Positions 43,088 to 51,897 of a DNA stretch of 64,000 bases are shown here, in pieces. The notes under the pieces were generated by a model. It saw nothing but the letters and a program-made list of their open reading frames with translations. It made no database searches and had not been told where the DNA came from. Each line of letters opens with the position of its first letter. Position 1 is the stretch's first letter. This stretch comes from an uncultured Eubacteriales bacterium (GTDB lineage: Bacteria; Bacillota; Clostridia; Oscillospirales; CAG-272), in contig CAJLCI010000001.1 in assembly GCA_905205065.1 (NCBI GenBank), positions 143,839-207,838 of the forward strand. Reading direction: 5' to 3'. A program made the position numbers and the translations under genes.

Positions 43088-43894
43088 ATGAAAACTAAAT
43101 ATGCATTTTTAGGGGTCGGCAATATGGCGTCGGCGATTATAAAAGGACTTATGCTCGACGGAACAGATCCGTCCGATACTATTCTATTCGATAAGGAAAA
43201 GAGTAAAATTTCGGACTTTGCAGAAAAGGGCTTCCGTTCCGCTGAATCAGCCGAGGAAGCAATTAATTTTGCTGATTTTATCGTATTGGCAGTTCAGCCG
43301 CAAAATTTCGCTCAGCTTTTTGAAAATATACGAGGTATGAATACAGACGGAAAATGTTTTGTGTCAATAGCGGCAGGAATTTCAATAGAAAAAATTTGCA
43401 ATCTGCTCGGACATGACGCGGCGGTAATACGTACAATGCCAAATGCCCCGCTTAGAATAGGCAAGGGCGTAACAGCGCTTACAAGAAACAGCCTGGTAAA
43501 CGATAAAAGCTTTGCGGTAGTATGCAGGATGTTTTCTCGTATAGGTGAAATTCTGACTCTCACAGAGGACAAAATGAACGCGGTTATAAGCGCAACGTCG
43601 AGCGCACCGGCATATGTTTATCTGTTTATCAAGTCAATTATGGACGCGGCAAAAGCAGAAGGAATTGAGCTCAGCGAGAAAGATATGAAAAACGTTATCT
43701 GCCGCATGGTTATAGGTTCTGCAGAGCTTATGATGAATTCTGATGACTCACCGGATGCGCTGATAAAACGTGTTACAACGCCCGGAGGTACTACCGAACC
43801 CGCAGTAAAGGTTCTGAAGGAGCGCGGTATGCCCGAAATTATAGCCGAGGCAATGAGAGCGTGCGTTCAGAGAGCCGACGAACTGGGAAGATAA
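43088..43894 (+). CDS. proC: Pyrroline-5-carboxylate reductase
   Basis: A 268-residue enzyme for the last step of proline synthesis. It shows the NADPH-binding GVGNMASAI (7-15), VLAVQPQNF, MPNAPLRIGKGVTAL and the C-terminal signature RVTTPGGTTEPAVKVLKERG. GAAAGGTCGG precedes the ATG. Three envelope genes follow in the same direction. Confidence 0.95.
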   Translation: MKTKYAFLGVGNMASAIIKGLMLDGTDPSDTILFDKEKSKISDFAEKGFRSAESAEEAINFADFIVLAVQPQNFAQLFENIRGMNTDGKCFVSIAAGISIEKICNLLGHDAAVIRTMPNAPLRIGKGVTALTRNSLVNDKSFAVVCRMFSRIGEILTLTEDKMNAVISATSSAPAYVYLFIKSIMDAAKAEGIELSEKDMKNVICRMVIGSAELMMNSDDSPDALIKRVTTPGGTTEPAVKVLKERGMPEIIAEAMRACVQRADELGR

Positions 43895-43973
43895 AAACTG
43901 CATAGAAAATAATTCCGCCGAATATATATGGTATATCAACGTTACAAAAATACCGAAAGGAAAAAGATGTACC

Positions 43974-44561
43974 ATGATGGCAGGAGAAGAAAGATACAGG
44001 AGAATACATACAGTATTTACGGCCGCCGCCGCGCTGTTTTTTATCGCCGGAATAATCACTGAATTTTACCTGAAAAAGACGGACATGCATGTCTCGGATT
44101 ATCTCGGCAATTTCATATGGAATTTTAAGGACAGCTCCGGTTTTGAATCCTGCGCCGTATTTACCGACTTCCTTCTTGCGGTTCTGCGCGGATTATGCCG
44201 GCCGGCGCTATGCCTGATTCTTGTTTTTCTCTGCGGATTTACAGTATACGCTCCCGCGGTTGCCTTTACAGCTTCTGCATATTCGGCTTTTACGTTCGGC
44301 GCGCTTTGTACTAAACTTGCCGAAAAAGAAATCTCCTATCTGATTTTTGCCGTTATCTGTTCGTCCATACTGATAACGCTTTCAGAGCTTTGTGTATATT
44401 CCGCATATCTGGGGCGTGAGCTTGCAAGACGCTCTCCGCCGTCCGCCCGTTTGCTGACTTCCCTGCCGGAGGTAAGGGAATTATTTCGTTTAACCGGAAT
44501 CGCCGCTTTTAAGCTCGCCTTTCTCATTGCCGTATATTATGCGGTAATTCCATATTTCTGA
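43974..44561 (+). CDS. Multi-spanning membrane protein, SpoIIM-like layout
   Basis: A 195-residue protein with about five hydrophobic helices (residues 15-32, 66-85, 88-108, 120-140, 172-192). The arrangement of a first helix, an extracytoplasmic loop and a cluster of helices recalls stage II sporulation protein M, but no decisive motif is present. It lies 79 bp after proC and 28 bp before a DUF624-like gene. The ribosome binding site GAAAGGAAAA lies 12 bases before the ATG. Confidence 0.5.
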   Translation: MMAGEERYRRIHTVFTAAAALFFIAGIITEFYLKKTDMHVSDYLGNFIWNFKDSSGFESCAVFTDFLLAVLRGLCRPALCLILVFLCGFTVYAPAVAFTASAYSAFTFGALCTKLAEKEISYLIFAVICSSILITLSELCVYSAYLGRELARRSPPSARLLTSLPEVRELFRLTGIAAFKLAFLIAVYYAVIPYF

Positions 44562-44589
44562 AAGCGCCTGAAAAGAAAGGAATTTATAA

Positions 44590-45540
44590 ATGTCAAAATA
44601 TCATGACGCCATGAAAAAGCTGTTCGATACACAGCGTGAAGGCAAGGGTGTCGAAAAGGGACCGAAAGCTCCTCAGAATTTTACAGGATTCTTTAAATAT
44701 TTTAAGATGCACCTAAACGATATTTTCAAGGTGAATCTTATTCTTCTGTTCGGCAATTTCCCGATTTTTTTTGCTATTTACGCGCTAACGGGAAATCTGA
44801 ACCGTGTTTCAACATCGCCGATTTCACCGATATTTCCTCAACTTCACGGCGCTATGCTCCATACTCAGGGCAGCGGAATATCTCCCTCGACAATGGCGCT
44901 GTTTGGTGTTCACGGGGTACAGGGAGAACTTTCCGCTCTTACGACGGCCACAACTATTGTTTTTTCATTGACCGCCCTTATTATATTTACCATGGGGCCG
45001 ATAACAACGGGCTGTACATATCTTTTCAGAAATCTTCTCAAAGGAGAACCGCTTTTCTTCTTTGCGGACTTTAAGCATGCCATAAAAAGAAATTTACGTC
45101 AGTCACTCATACTTGGAATAATTGACTGCCTCATATTTACGATTTTAACATATAATATTGTACTTTCCTATTTTAATATGGGAACGTTTCTGACAGAAAC
45201 CGTAATGTTTGCAAATATACTGCTCATGTTCTTATATATTCTGATGCGTCCTTATCTTTATATCATGTTAGTCACCTTCGATCTCAGTATTTTTAAGCTT
45301 TTTAAAAATGCGCTCATCTTCGCGATTATCGGTGCAAAAAGAAATATTCCGGCATTTATCGGCGCTTCCCTTTTAATTTTTATTAACTACATGCTCGTTA
45401 TGGTTTTTATACCGGTCGGCATAAGTCTTATACTATTTATATCTATCGGCACCGTATGGTATATTTATGTATATGCCGCTTTCCCGAAAATCAAAGAAAT
45501 AATGATAGATCCGTATTACGAAACCGAAGAGGAAAACTGA
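44590..45540 (+). CDS. DUF624/YesL-like membrane protein
   Basis: A 316-residue protein. After a charged N-terminus (residues 1-30) it has GFFKYFKMHLNDIFKVNLIL, like the start of YesL-family proteins, and about six membrane helices, with GPITTGCTYLFRNLLKGEP between helices as in DUF624. These proteins often accompany carbohydrate uptake genes; their role is unknown. GAAAGGAATTTATAA precedes the ATG. Confidence 0.65.
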   Translation: MSKYHDAMKKLFDTQREGKGVEKGPKAPQNFTGFFKYFKMHLNDIFKVNLILLFGNFPIFFAIYALTGNLNRVSTSPISPIFPQLHGAMLHTQGSGISPSTMALFGVHGVQGELSALTTATTIVFSLTALIIFTMGPITTGCTYLFRNLLKGEPLFFFADFKHAIKRNLRQSLILGIIDCLIFTILTYNIVLSYFNMGTFLTETVMFANILLMFLYILMRPYLYIMLVTFDLSIFKLFKNALIFAIIGAKRNIPAFIGASLLIFINYMLVMVFIPVGISLILFISIGTVWYIYVYAAFPKIKEIMIDPYYETEEEN

Positions 45541-45550
45541 AAAACGCTTC

Positions 45551-45670
45551 TTATAGAACTGAATTTTCCCGACATAGATTTTCCAGCATAATTTTTCCGG
45601 CACAAATTTTTCCGGCATAATTTTTAAACACAAATTATCAAACACAAAATTTCAGACACAAATTTTTATT
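45551..45670. repeat. 14-15 bp degenerate tandem repeat
   Basis: Units like TTTTTCCGGCACAAA are repeated about seven times between two plus-strand genes. The next gene's ribosome binding site (GGGGAACC) follows. Confidence 0.75.
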
Positions 45671-45717
45671 TTCGGCGTTTACAATAATATACTGCACAAA
45701 CAGCATGGGGAACCATC

Positions 45718-47097
45718 ATGAAAAATAAATACAATCAATATACTGACAACAGTATTTTTGATAAAGAAAGCGATAACAATACTTCGCTTAAAGAATCGGA
45801 AGATACGCAGCAAAACAATCCTAATAACGAATCGCCGTCAGAAAAAACAGACAATGAGTTCTGCTCCGCCGTCTCCGAAAACAGCTCTGATTTGCAGAAA
45901 ATAACTGCAGAAACAGAGAATTCAGACTCGGACATGCCGGAAAACTACGGTTCGTCCGAACAAACTAAAGCATGCGGCGGTTTCGAAAAGGCTCAGCACG
46001 AAAAGCAAACAGAAAAATTAAAGGCGGGAACAATAATTACTCGATGTCTATGTGTTATTCTCGCAATTATAACCCTTACAGTTCTGTCTCTTCTCAGCGT
46101 CATATTTATACTTGAAAGAGGGCCGTCTCCGACCGCCCGAAAACTGTTTGTTCTTTCTGTAAAGGAAACAAGCGCTGCGGGATTTCTCGCTGATATTTTC
46201 CTATCGGACAGCGAGATTGAAGATATTTTAAACGCGCAAAAAGAAGCGGCATCGGATTCAGGCGAACATACAGACACGTCTCTAATCAATATACCGGAAA
46301 AAAGTGAATCTTTATCCGGAGACGATACAGCATTCGAACAGAACGATACGCAGTCTACACCCGAAACTTATAAGCCTGCTGACACCTTCGCTCCTGAGAG
46401 CAATACAGTAAGCCCAGACGATGGAATCGAAATCATAGAAATAAAAAAGAGTACATATAACGGAGTTATTATTAAAGTATCAGATCCTACAAGGATTACA
46501 CTGGGTATTCCCGACTCATACGGAGAAAACGCTGCAGGGCTTTCTCTTAGCCAGATGATTGCAAAATTCGGCGCAGTCGGAGGCATAAACGGCGGCGGCT
46601 TTTACGATCCTAACGGAAGCGGAACGGGAGGCATTCCCGACGGTCTTGTAATAAGCGACGGTGAACTGCTGTGGGGAGAATCGGGCAGTACCTACAATGT
46701 GATCGGATTTGACGAAAACGGGATTCTTCACGTCGGCAGCATGACCGCTCAGACGGCGCTTGACGCAAACATTAAATACGCCTGCAGCTTCGGTCCCACG
46801 CTAATCGTAAACGGAATACCGTGCGGAAGCCGCGGCGGAGGAATGAATCCAAGAACCGCAATAGGACAGTGCGCAGACGGCACTGTCCTCATGGCAGCAA
46901 TCAACGGCAGAAGCCTTGTCAGTCTCGGCGCAACCTATGATGATGTAACGCAGCTTATGCTTGAATACGGTGCCGTAAACGCCGCAAATCTCGACGGAGG
47001 ATCCTCGTCACTGATGATATACAACGGAAATATACTAAACCAACCTGCCTCAATGATTGGAGAACGAGACCTTCCGACAGCATTTTTAATTAAATAA
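45718..47097 (+). CDS. Membrane-anchored phosphodiester glycosidase (NAGPA domain)
   Basis: A 459-residue protein. The first 100 residues are Asn/Glu/Ser-rich and cytoplasmic, a transmembrane helix follows (about 103-130), then a Ser/Thr-rich linker and a NAGPA-type domain (about 245-459) with GGINGGGFYDPNGSGTGG, GPTLIVNG, NPRTAIGQ and ANLDGGSSS. Family enzymes cleave GlcNAc-1-phosphodiesters or related surface polymers and occur with exopolysaccharide and teichoic acid genes. It precedes an OpgB-like phosphoglycerol transferase cluster, fitting work on phosphodiester-linked cell surface glycans. Confidence 0.8.
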   Translation: MKNKYNQYTDNSIFDKESDNNTSLKESEDTQQNNPNNESPSEKTDNEFCSAVSENSSDLQKITAETENSDSDMPENYGSSEQTKACGGFEKAQHEKQTEKLKAGTIITRCLCVILAIITLTVLSLLSVIFILERGPSPTARKLFVLSVKETSAAGFLADIFLSDSEIEDILNAQKEAASDSGEHTDTSLINIPEKSESLSGDDTAFEQNDTQSTPETYKPADTFAPESNTVSPDDGIEIIEIKKSTYNGVIIKVSDPTRITLGIPDSYGENAAGLSLSQMIAKFGAVGGINGGGFYDPNGSGTGGIPDGLVISDGELLWGESGSTYNVIGFDENGILHVGSMTAQTALDANIKYACSFGPTLIVNGIPCGSRGGGMNPRTAIGQCADGTVLMAAINGRSLVSLGATYDDVTQLMLEYGAVNAANLDGGSSSLMIYNGNILNQPASMIGERDLPTAFLIK

Positions 47098-47223
47098 AAA
47101 TTTTGCGGCTCGCATACTGTATCCAACGTTTATATAAAGGAATTACATATCTTCCACCGGCGTGTTTTTTCTCCGCGCCTTCCTTATAATAAACCTCTGT
47201 GCGGCCGCAGAAAGGAATTCCAA

Positions 47224-48978
47224 ATGAAACTGAAAAAAAAGGAAAAGCAGCTTCCATTGTTCTGGCGCGTATTTATAATATCGGTCTCATGCGCTTTGGC
47301 TTTGATAATCGTGGGAGCATCTTTATTCGCTCTGTATATGAGTCAGTATGAAAATTCCCGTCCCGAAACTTTAATCTCAAACTATATAGACAGCCTCGGC
47401 GAAGACGGTCTTGCGGAATATATCATAAATAACTTTCCGGAAAATACAGGCAACTTTTCTACTGTAGATCAGGTGGTAAGCGAAGTTATCATGCCGACAC
47501 TGAAAAACAGTATAAGATATGAAAAAAGAGTAGGAGAATACAGCGACGATCAGCCTGTTTATACACTTATCGCCGGCGAAAGAAAAATTGCACGGATAAG
47601 CTTCACACCTGAAGGAAAAACTCTCTTCGGTTTTAACAAATGGGGAGAAGCAGAGCTTGAATATGAAGCGGACTTTTCCGACCTGCACTACGACGCACTT
47701 TATATAAAGGTCCCAGGAGGAGCATCGGTTACATTTGAGGGAAACAGACTCACCTCCTCTTATATTGAAAGAACAGAAAAATACAGCGGCCCGTCTTCAG
47801 AATATGAAAAACCGGTCAAGCTTCCGATCTGCGAGGTATACAATGCCGGAGAAGGTTACGGAGACCCCAATATAGTAGTTTTTTCGGGAGATAATCAGCT
47901 TCAGGTAATGTCGGCTTCAATAGATGAAGAAACAGGAATAAAAACAATATCGTATTCCTTTCCTCCGTCCAGACTGCACAGTCTTACATTCATTGTTCCG
48001 TCCGATGCCATTGTTACGGTAAATGGTAAAACAGTAACATCTGATTTCATAACGGAATCCAACCTTCCTTACCCATCCGCCGATAAATGGAACGCAGACT
48101 CTGATTCCGCTCCATACATACCTTCCCCCTCCGCCGATAAATGGAACATAGACTCTGATTCCGCTCCATACAGAGTAAAATACTTTCTCGACGGGCTTGT
48201 TACCGTCGGTATAGAATTCAGCGTCAGCGCATATGACGGAACAGTTCTTACTCCCGTATCATCCGATGAAGAATCGGGCATTTACGAATATGAATATCCG
48301 TCCGAGCTTCTGAGAACCGCAGAAATATATGCGCCGGAAGGTTCATCGGTTACACTTAATTCTGTCGAACTTACTGCAAGCGAGCTTATTGGGAACGGAG
48401 CGGTTCCAAACGAAATTGAAAGTATCGGACAGCTTATAACAAATCCCGAACGCGTCTGTGTTTACCGTGTCGGCGGTTTGTATTCCGAACCTAAAATCGA
48501 AATAACCGATAAGAGCGGAAAAAAACTTACAGTTACAGCCGCAGAAAATATGATATACAGCTTTGACCGTGAATCCTCGGATGAATTGATGGAAGCACAC
48601 AAGGCCTATGTAGAACAATTTACCGACAACTATATAAAATATTACACAGACGGAAGAATTTATATTGAAGAAAATTTTGAAAATCTTATTCTTCCGTATA
48701 TTCAGCCGGATTCCGAGGCTTACAAATATCTCAGTATAGTTTTCGACTCTCTCGCATGGCGTGAAAAAAGTACGGTAAGCGAAAAAAACATATCTTCCCA
48801 TGATTATATAAGATGGGGAGACAATTGTTTTTCATGCAATGTGGATTTCATGATTAAATACTATAATCCCAACTCAGGAGCATATGAAGAAGAAAACGTA
48901 AAAGACTGGCAGTTATTTTTTGTCAATACCACCGGGGGAGAAAATGGCTGGAAAATCGCCAAATTTATATTTCACTGA
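47224..48978 (+). CDS. Exported/anchored hypothetical protein with 18-residue duplication
   Basis: A 584-residue protein with an N-terminal membrane helix (about 16-40) and a large extracytoplasmic part. It appears built from related beta-rich units (YIKVPGGASVTFEG, TFIVPSDAIVTVNGKTV, AEIYAPEGSSVTLNSVEL), so three similar domains are likely. The linker around residue 285-318 contains PSADKWNxDSDSAPY twice in direct tandem. The C-terminal part (about 450-584) is different. No known family was recognised. It lies between the glycosidase and the phosphoglycerol transferase. Confidence 0.6.
   Translation: MKLKKKEKQLPLFWRVFIISVSCALALIIVGASLFALYMSQYENSRPETLISNYIDSLGEDGLAEYIINNFPENTGNFSTVDQVVSEVIMPTLKNSIRYEKRVGEYSDDQPVYTLIAGERKIARISFTPEGKTLFGFNKWGEAELEYEADFSDLHYDALYIKVPGGASVTFEGNRLTSSYIERTEKYSGPSSEYEKPVKLPICEVYNAGEGYGDPNIVVFSGDNQLQVMSASIDEETGIKTISYSFPPSRLHSLTFIVPSDAIVTVNGKTVTSDFITESNLPYPSADKWNADSDSAPYIPSPSADKWNIDSDSAPYRVKYFLDGLVTVGIEFSVSAYDGTVLTPVSSDEESGIYEYEYPSELLRTAEIYAPEGSSVTLNSVELTASELIGNGAVPNEIESIGQLITNPERVCVYRVGGLYSEPKIEITDKSGKKLTVTAAENMIYSFDRESSDELMEAHKAYVEQFTDNYIKYYTDGRIYIEENFENLILPYIQPDSEAYKYLSIVFDSLAWREKSTVSEKNISSHDYIRWGDNCFSCNVDFMIKYYNPNSGAYEEENVKDWQLFFVNTTGGENGWKIAKFIFH
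48073..48171. repeat. 54-bp in-frame tandem duplication within the 584-residue protein gene
   Basis: Bases 48073-48117 and 48127-48171 are nearly identical with a 54-bp period, giving an 18-residue repeat. The few differences suggest a fairly recent event. Confidence 0.9.
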
Positions 48979-49065
48979 TTTAATGTAATCGGTTTTACTT
49001 CAAAACCGCATGCCTATGCATTCTTAAAAATCCTGCCTTTATTATTTATCAAAGGAAAGAACAAG

Positions 49066-50595
49066 TTGAGTAAAAAAGTTAAAAAAATAAATATATTGCT
49101 GAACATAATATGCGCAGTTCTTGTGATAGCAGGCTTTACAGCCTTTTTTGCAGCGAGATGGTTTATAAAGAAATACGGAAATATCGGCTTTGCATCTATC
49201 CTATATACATTGACTGCGGGATTGAACGGAACATCTTCAAACTTAATTAACGACTATTTGTTAAACTCTCTGCGTCCTGCACTCATGCTATCGGCAATTG
49301 TAATAGTTATCCTTCTACTTAGTTTCGAACATACCTTGTCTGTAAAAATCAAGACAAAAAGCGGCGATAAAAAGTTAAAGATATATCCGTTTTCAGATAA
49401 AGCAAGCACTGCAATTTCAGCAATACTGTTTTTGATTCTAATAACAATCAGCTGCTTTTCTGTAGGAATACCGGAATGGGCAAGCAGCATTATCAGAAAA
49501 TCCTCCATTTATGAAAATGAATATGTAGACCCTCAAAATACAGAAATATCATTTCCGGACAAAAAACGAAATTTGATTTATATTTTGTTGGAATCTATGG
49601 AAACTTCATATCTTTCAGAAGCTTTGGGAGGAGCGGAGCCGTATAATCTTATTCCTGAACTTTATCAGCTTGCGGAGGAAAACATAAACTTTTCCCACGG
49701 CAGCGGAGTCGGAGGATGGGGAGTTACACAAAACACAACCTGGACAATGGCATCCATGGTTGCGCAAACATCCGGTGTACCGCTGTCCGTTCCTGTCAAC
49801 GGTAATACACTTGGTAATTATAAAACTATACTTCCCGGGCTCTGTACAATTCAGGATATATTACATGACGCAGGATACCTGCAGGCATTGATGGTAGGAT
49901 CTGATGCAGGATTCGCAGGAAGAGATGAATACTATCTGCAGCACGGAACAGATGATGTTTACGATCTGAGTTCAGCCAAAAAGGACGGTATCGTCCCTTC
50001 AAATTATCGCGTCTGGTGGGGGATGGAAGATAAGCATCTGTTCGAATACGCAAAACTAAAGCTGACCGAAATGTCAGAATCCGATCAGCCGTTTGCTTTT
50101 ACGATGCTAACAGTAGACACACATCATATAGGAGGATACAAATGCGATCTGTGCGAAAATGAGTATACAGAAAATTATGAAAACGTTATCGCCTGTTCCA
50201 GCAAACAGACCGCAGCTTTTATCGACTGGATTAAAGAGCAGGATTTTTATGAGGATACTGCAATTATAATTTGCGGAGATCATCTCAGCATGGATGCCGA
50301 ATACTTTTCCAGAAATATAGATTCCGAATATGAAAGGCATGTCTACAACTGTATTATCAACTCATCGGTAGAAACCGAAGATACAAAGAACCGTATAATA
50401 ACGCCAATGGATATGTTTCCAACTGCTTTGGCTGCTATTGGCTGTCAGATAGATGGAAATCGTCTCGGACTCGGAACAAACTTATTTTCAAGCCTTGAAA
50501 CTCTCGCCGAAAAATACGGATTAGAAGACCTTAACAAAGAACTTGCAAAGCATTCAGATTATTATAATAAGAATTTTATTAAAAGTAATAGCTGA
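49066..50595 (+). CDS. LtaS/OpgB-like phosphoglycerol transferase
   Basis: A 509-residue alkaline-phosphatase-superfamily protein with three N-terminal membrane helices and an extracytoplasmic sulfatase-like domain. It has ILLESMETSYLS (start of the domain), TTWTMASMVAQTSGVPL, which closely matches the active-site threonine region of OpgB, and IICGDHLSMDAE as a metal site. Such enzymes transfer glycerol phosphate from phosphatidylglycerol to glycans or make lipoteichoic acid. The start is TTG with AAAGGAAAG upstream. A terminator follows. Confidence 0.85.
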   Translation: MSKKVKKINILLNIICAVLVIAGFTAFFAARWFIKKYGNIGFASILYTLTAGLNGTSSNLINDYLLNSLRPALMLSAIVIVILLLSFEHTLSVKIKTKSGDKKLKIYPFSDKASTAISAILFLILITISCFSVGIPEWASSIIRKSSIYENEYVDPQNTEISFPDKKRNLIYILLESMETSYLSEALGGAEPYNLIPELYQLAEENINFSHGSGVGGWGVTQNTTWTMASMVAQTSGVPLSVPVNGNTLGNYKTILPGLCTIQDILHDAGYLQALMVGSDAGFAGRDEYYLQHGTDDVYDLSSAKKDGIVPSNYRVWWGMEDKHLFEYAKLKLTEMSESDQPFAFTMLTVDTHHIGGYKCDLCENEYTENYENVIACSSKQTAAFIDWIKEQDFYEDTAIIICGDHLSMDAEYFSRNIDSEYERHVYNCIINSSVETEDTKNRIITPMDMFPTALAAIGCQIDGNRLGLGTNLFSSLETLAEKYGLEDLNKELAKHSDYYNKNFIKSNS

Positions 50596-50688
50596 GAAAT
50601 ATTCAGACGTATTTTTAAGCAAACATATTTTCAAATTAAAAGAACAAATTGAGAAAAAGTTCATTTTATTTGCGCGGTGTTGATAAAC

Positions 50689-50725
50689 AAAAAGCTTGCC
50701 ATCCGTTTGGACGGTAAGCTTTTTT
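50689..50725 (+). terminator. Terminator after the phosphoglycerol transferase gene
   Basis: AAAGCTTGCC and GGTAAGCTTT with an inner ATCC/GGAC form a hairpin followed by TTTTTT. Confidence 0.85.
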
Positions 50726-50871
50726 CGATAAGAGCGAATCCCTCGTAAGGTGACCCTGAGGCAGGCTGTGCTACCAGAGTAAGAGTAAGCTCAACTAATA
50801 ATAATTCTGACTACCAGAAAAACCAGTCTCCAATTAAAAAATAACATTTGCCGCATTTGGAAAATTGCCGT

Positions 50872-50899
50872 AAAAAAGATGCCGTTTGGAACGGCATCT
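50872..50899 (-). terminator. Second terminator downstream of tRNA-Pro
   Basis: On the minus strand AGATGCCGTT pairs with AACGGCATCT and is followed by TTTTT. Confidence 0.75.
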
Positions 50900-50911
50900 C
50901 AATATCTACAT

Positions 50912-50946
50912 AATAAAAACTCCGAACGTAATTTGCGTTTCGGAGC
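50912..50946 (-). terminator. Terminator of tRNA-Pro
   Basis: On the minus strand CTCCGAAACG pairs with CGTTCGGAG and is followed by TTTTTATTA, eight bases after the encoded CCA. Confidence 0.8.
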
Positions 50947-50953
50947 TCTCGTC

Positions 50954-51030
50954 TGGTCGGAGTGAGGTGACTCGAACACCCGACCTCTTGGTCCCGAACC
51001 AAGCGCTCTACCAAACTGAGCCACACCCCG
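50954..51030 (-). tRNA. tRNA-Pro (anticodon CGG)
   Basis: A 77-nt cloverleaf on the minus strand. The acceptor stem CGGGGTG pairs with CACTCCG (one G-T), the D stem is GCTC/GAGC, the anticodon stem CTTGG/CCAAG encloses TTCGGGA giving anticodon CGG, and the T arm is GGGTG-TTCGAGT-CACCT. The 3' CCA is encoded. It reads proline CCG codons. It stands alone between two plus-strand genes. Confidence 0.95.
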
Positions 51031-51166
51031 AAATCTATGTTTAATCAAAAATCTTTTGTTATTATATCACAACGCAGAATAATTGTCAAGTAATTTATTA
51101 AAGATTGTAAAAATAAAAAGTAATGTAAATTGGTTCTAAAAAAATAATAAAAGTTTCGTATAGATG

Positions 51167-51195
51167 TTGCAAAACAAGTAAAAGTATGATATAAT
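51167..51195 (+). promoter_or_regulatory. Sigma-A promoter of rplS
   Basis: TTGCAA, a 17-bp spacer and TATAAT, about 100 bp before rplS. Confidence 0.75.
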
Positions 51196-51233
51196 AATAA
51201 ATAATATTGTGTTTTAACAACATAGTAAAAAAA

Positions 51234-51269
51234 CGGACAGTCCTCTGTGAAGCTCCGCATGAATGTCCG
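51234..51269 (+). promoter_or_regulatory. L19 leader hairpin
   Basis: CGGACA and TGTCCG close a small branched hairpin in the rplS leader, directly before the GGAGG ribosome binding site. It is in the position of the Firmicutes L19 leader RNA, a presumed autoregulatory element; identity to that family is likely but not proven here. Confidence 0.55.
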
Positions 51270-51296
51270 ATATTATCAAGGAGGAAGCCAAAATAA

Positions 51297-51641
51297 ATGG
51301 ATAAGTTACAGGCTTTTGTAAGCGAGCAGTTAAAAAAGGAAGTACCTGAAGTCAAAGTCGGAGATACCGTAAAGGTTTATGACAAGATAAAAGAGGGAAA
51401 CCGCGAAAGAATTCAGATTTTTGAAGGCACAGTTATCGCAAAAAGAGGCGGCGGAATCAGCGAAACATTTACTGTTCGCCGTGTTTCCTACGGTGTAGGC
51501 GTCGAGAAAACTTTTCCTATTCATTCACCGCATGTTGAAAAAGTGGAGACCGTTCGTCACGGTAAAGTGCGCCGCGCTAAGCTTTACTATCTGCGTGATC
51601 GTGTCGGCAAGCGTTCTAAAGTAAAAGAACAGATTGTCTGA
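51297..51641 (+). CDS. rplS: 50S ribosomal protein L19
   Basis: A 114-residue L19 at the subunit interface: VGDTVKVYDKIKEGNRERIQ, RGGGISETFTVRRVSYGVGV and KVRRAKLYYLRDRVGK. It stands apart from the usual rpsP-rimM-trmD-rplS operon, with its own promoter, leader and terminator. AAGGAGGAAG precedes the ATG. Confidence 0.97.
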   Translation: MDKLQAFVSEQLKKEVPEVKVGDTVKVYDKIKEGNRERIQIFEGTVIAKRGGGISETFTVRRVSYGVGVEKTFPIHSPHVEKVETVRHGKVRRAKLYYLRDRVGKRSKVKEQIV

Positions 51642-51702
51642 TTTTTACACAAGCAGTAAAGCCTGTATTTTCTGTCGAGCAAACAGATAAATACAGAAAA
51701 AC

Positions 51703-51740
51703 ATAACCGGAAGATTTAAAAATCTTCCGGTTATTGTTTT
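51703..51740 (+). terminator. Terminator of rplS
   Basis: ATAACCGGAAGATT and AATCTTCCGGTTAT form a 14-bp stem followed by TGTTTTT. Confidence 0.9.
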
Positions 51741-51850
51741 TCATTGTGTTTAATATACCGGTTATTTCTTTTTATTATGTTTAACATACCAATTATTGCT
51801 TTTTATTATGTTCATCATACCGGTTATTGCTTTTTATCGTGTTTAACATA
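51727..51850. repeat. 31-bp minisatellite, four copies
   Basis: Units CCGGTTATTGCTTTTTATTA... start at 51727, 51758, 51789 and 51820. The first unit is the right arm and T-tract of the rplS terminator, so the array appears to have grown from the terminator. Confidence 0.9.
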
Positions 51851-51897
51851 CCGATTCAAGCGTTGAGATTTGAGATATTGTATCATATAAAAACGGC

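Noticed and set aside
50730..50820. Possible second tRNA or small RNA between the two terminators
   Set aside because: No cloverleaf could be drawn and no promoter was found.
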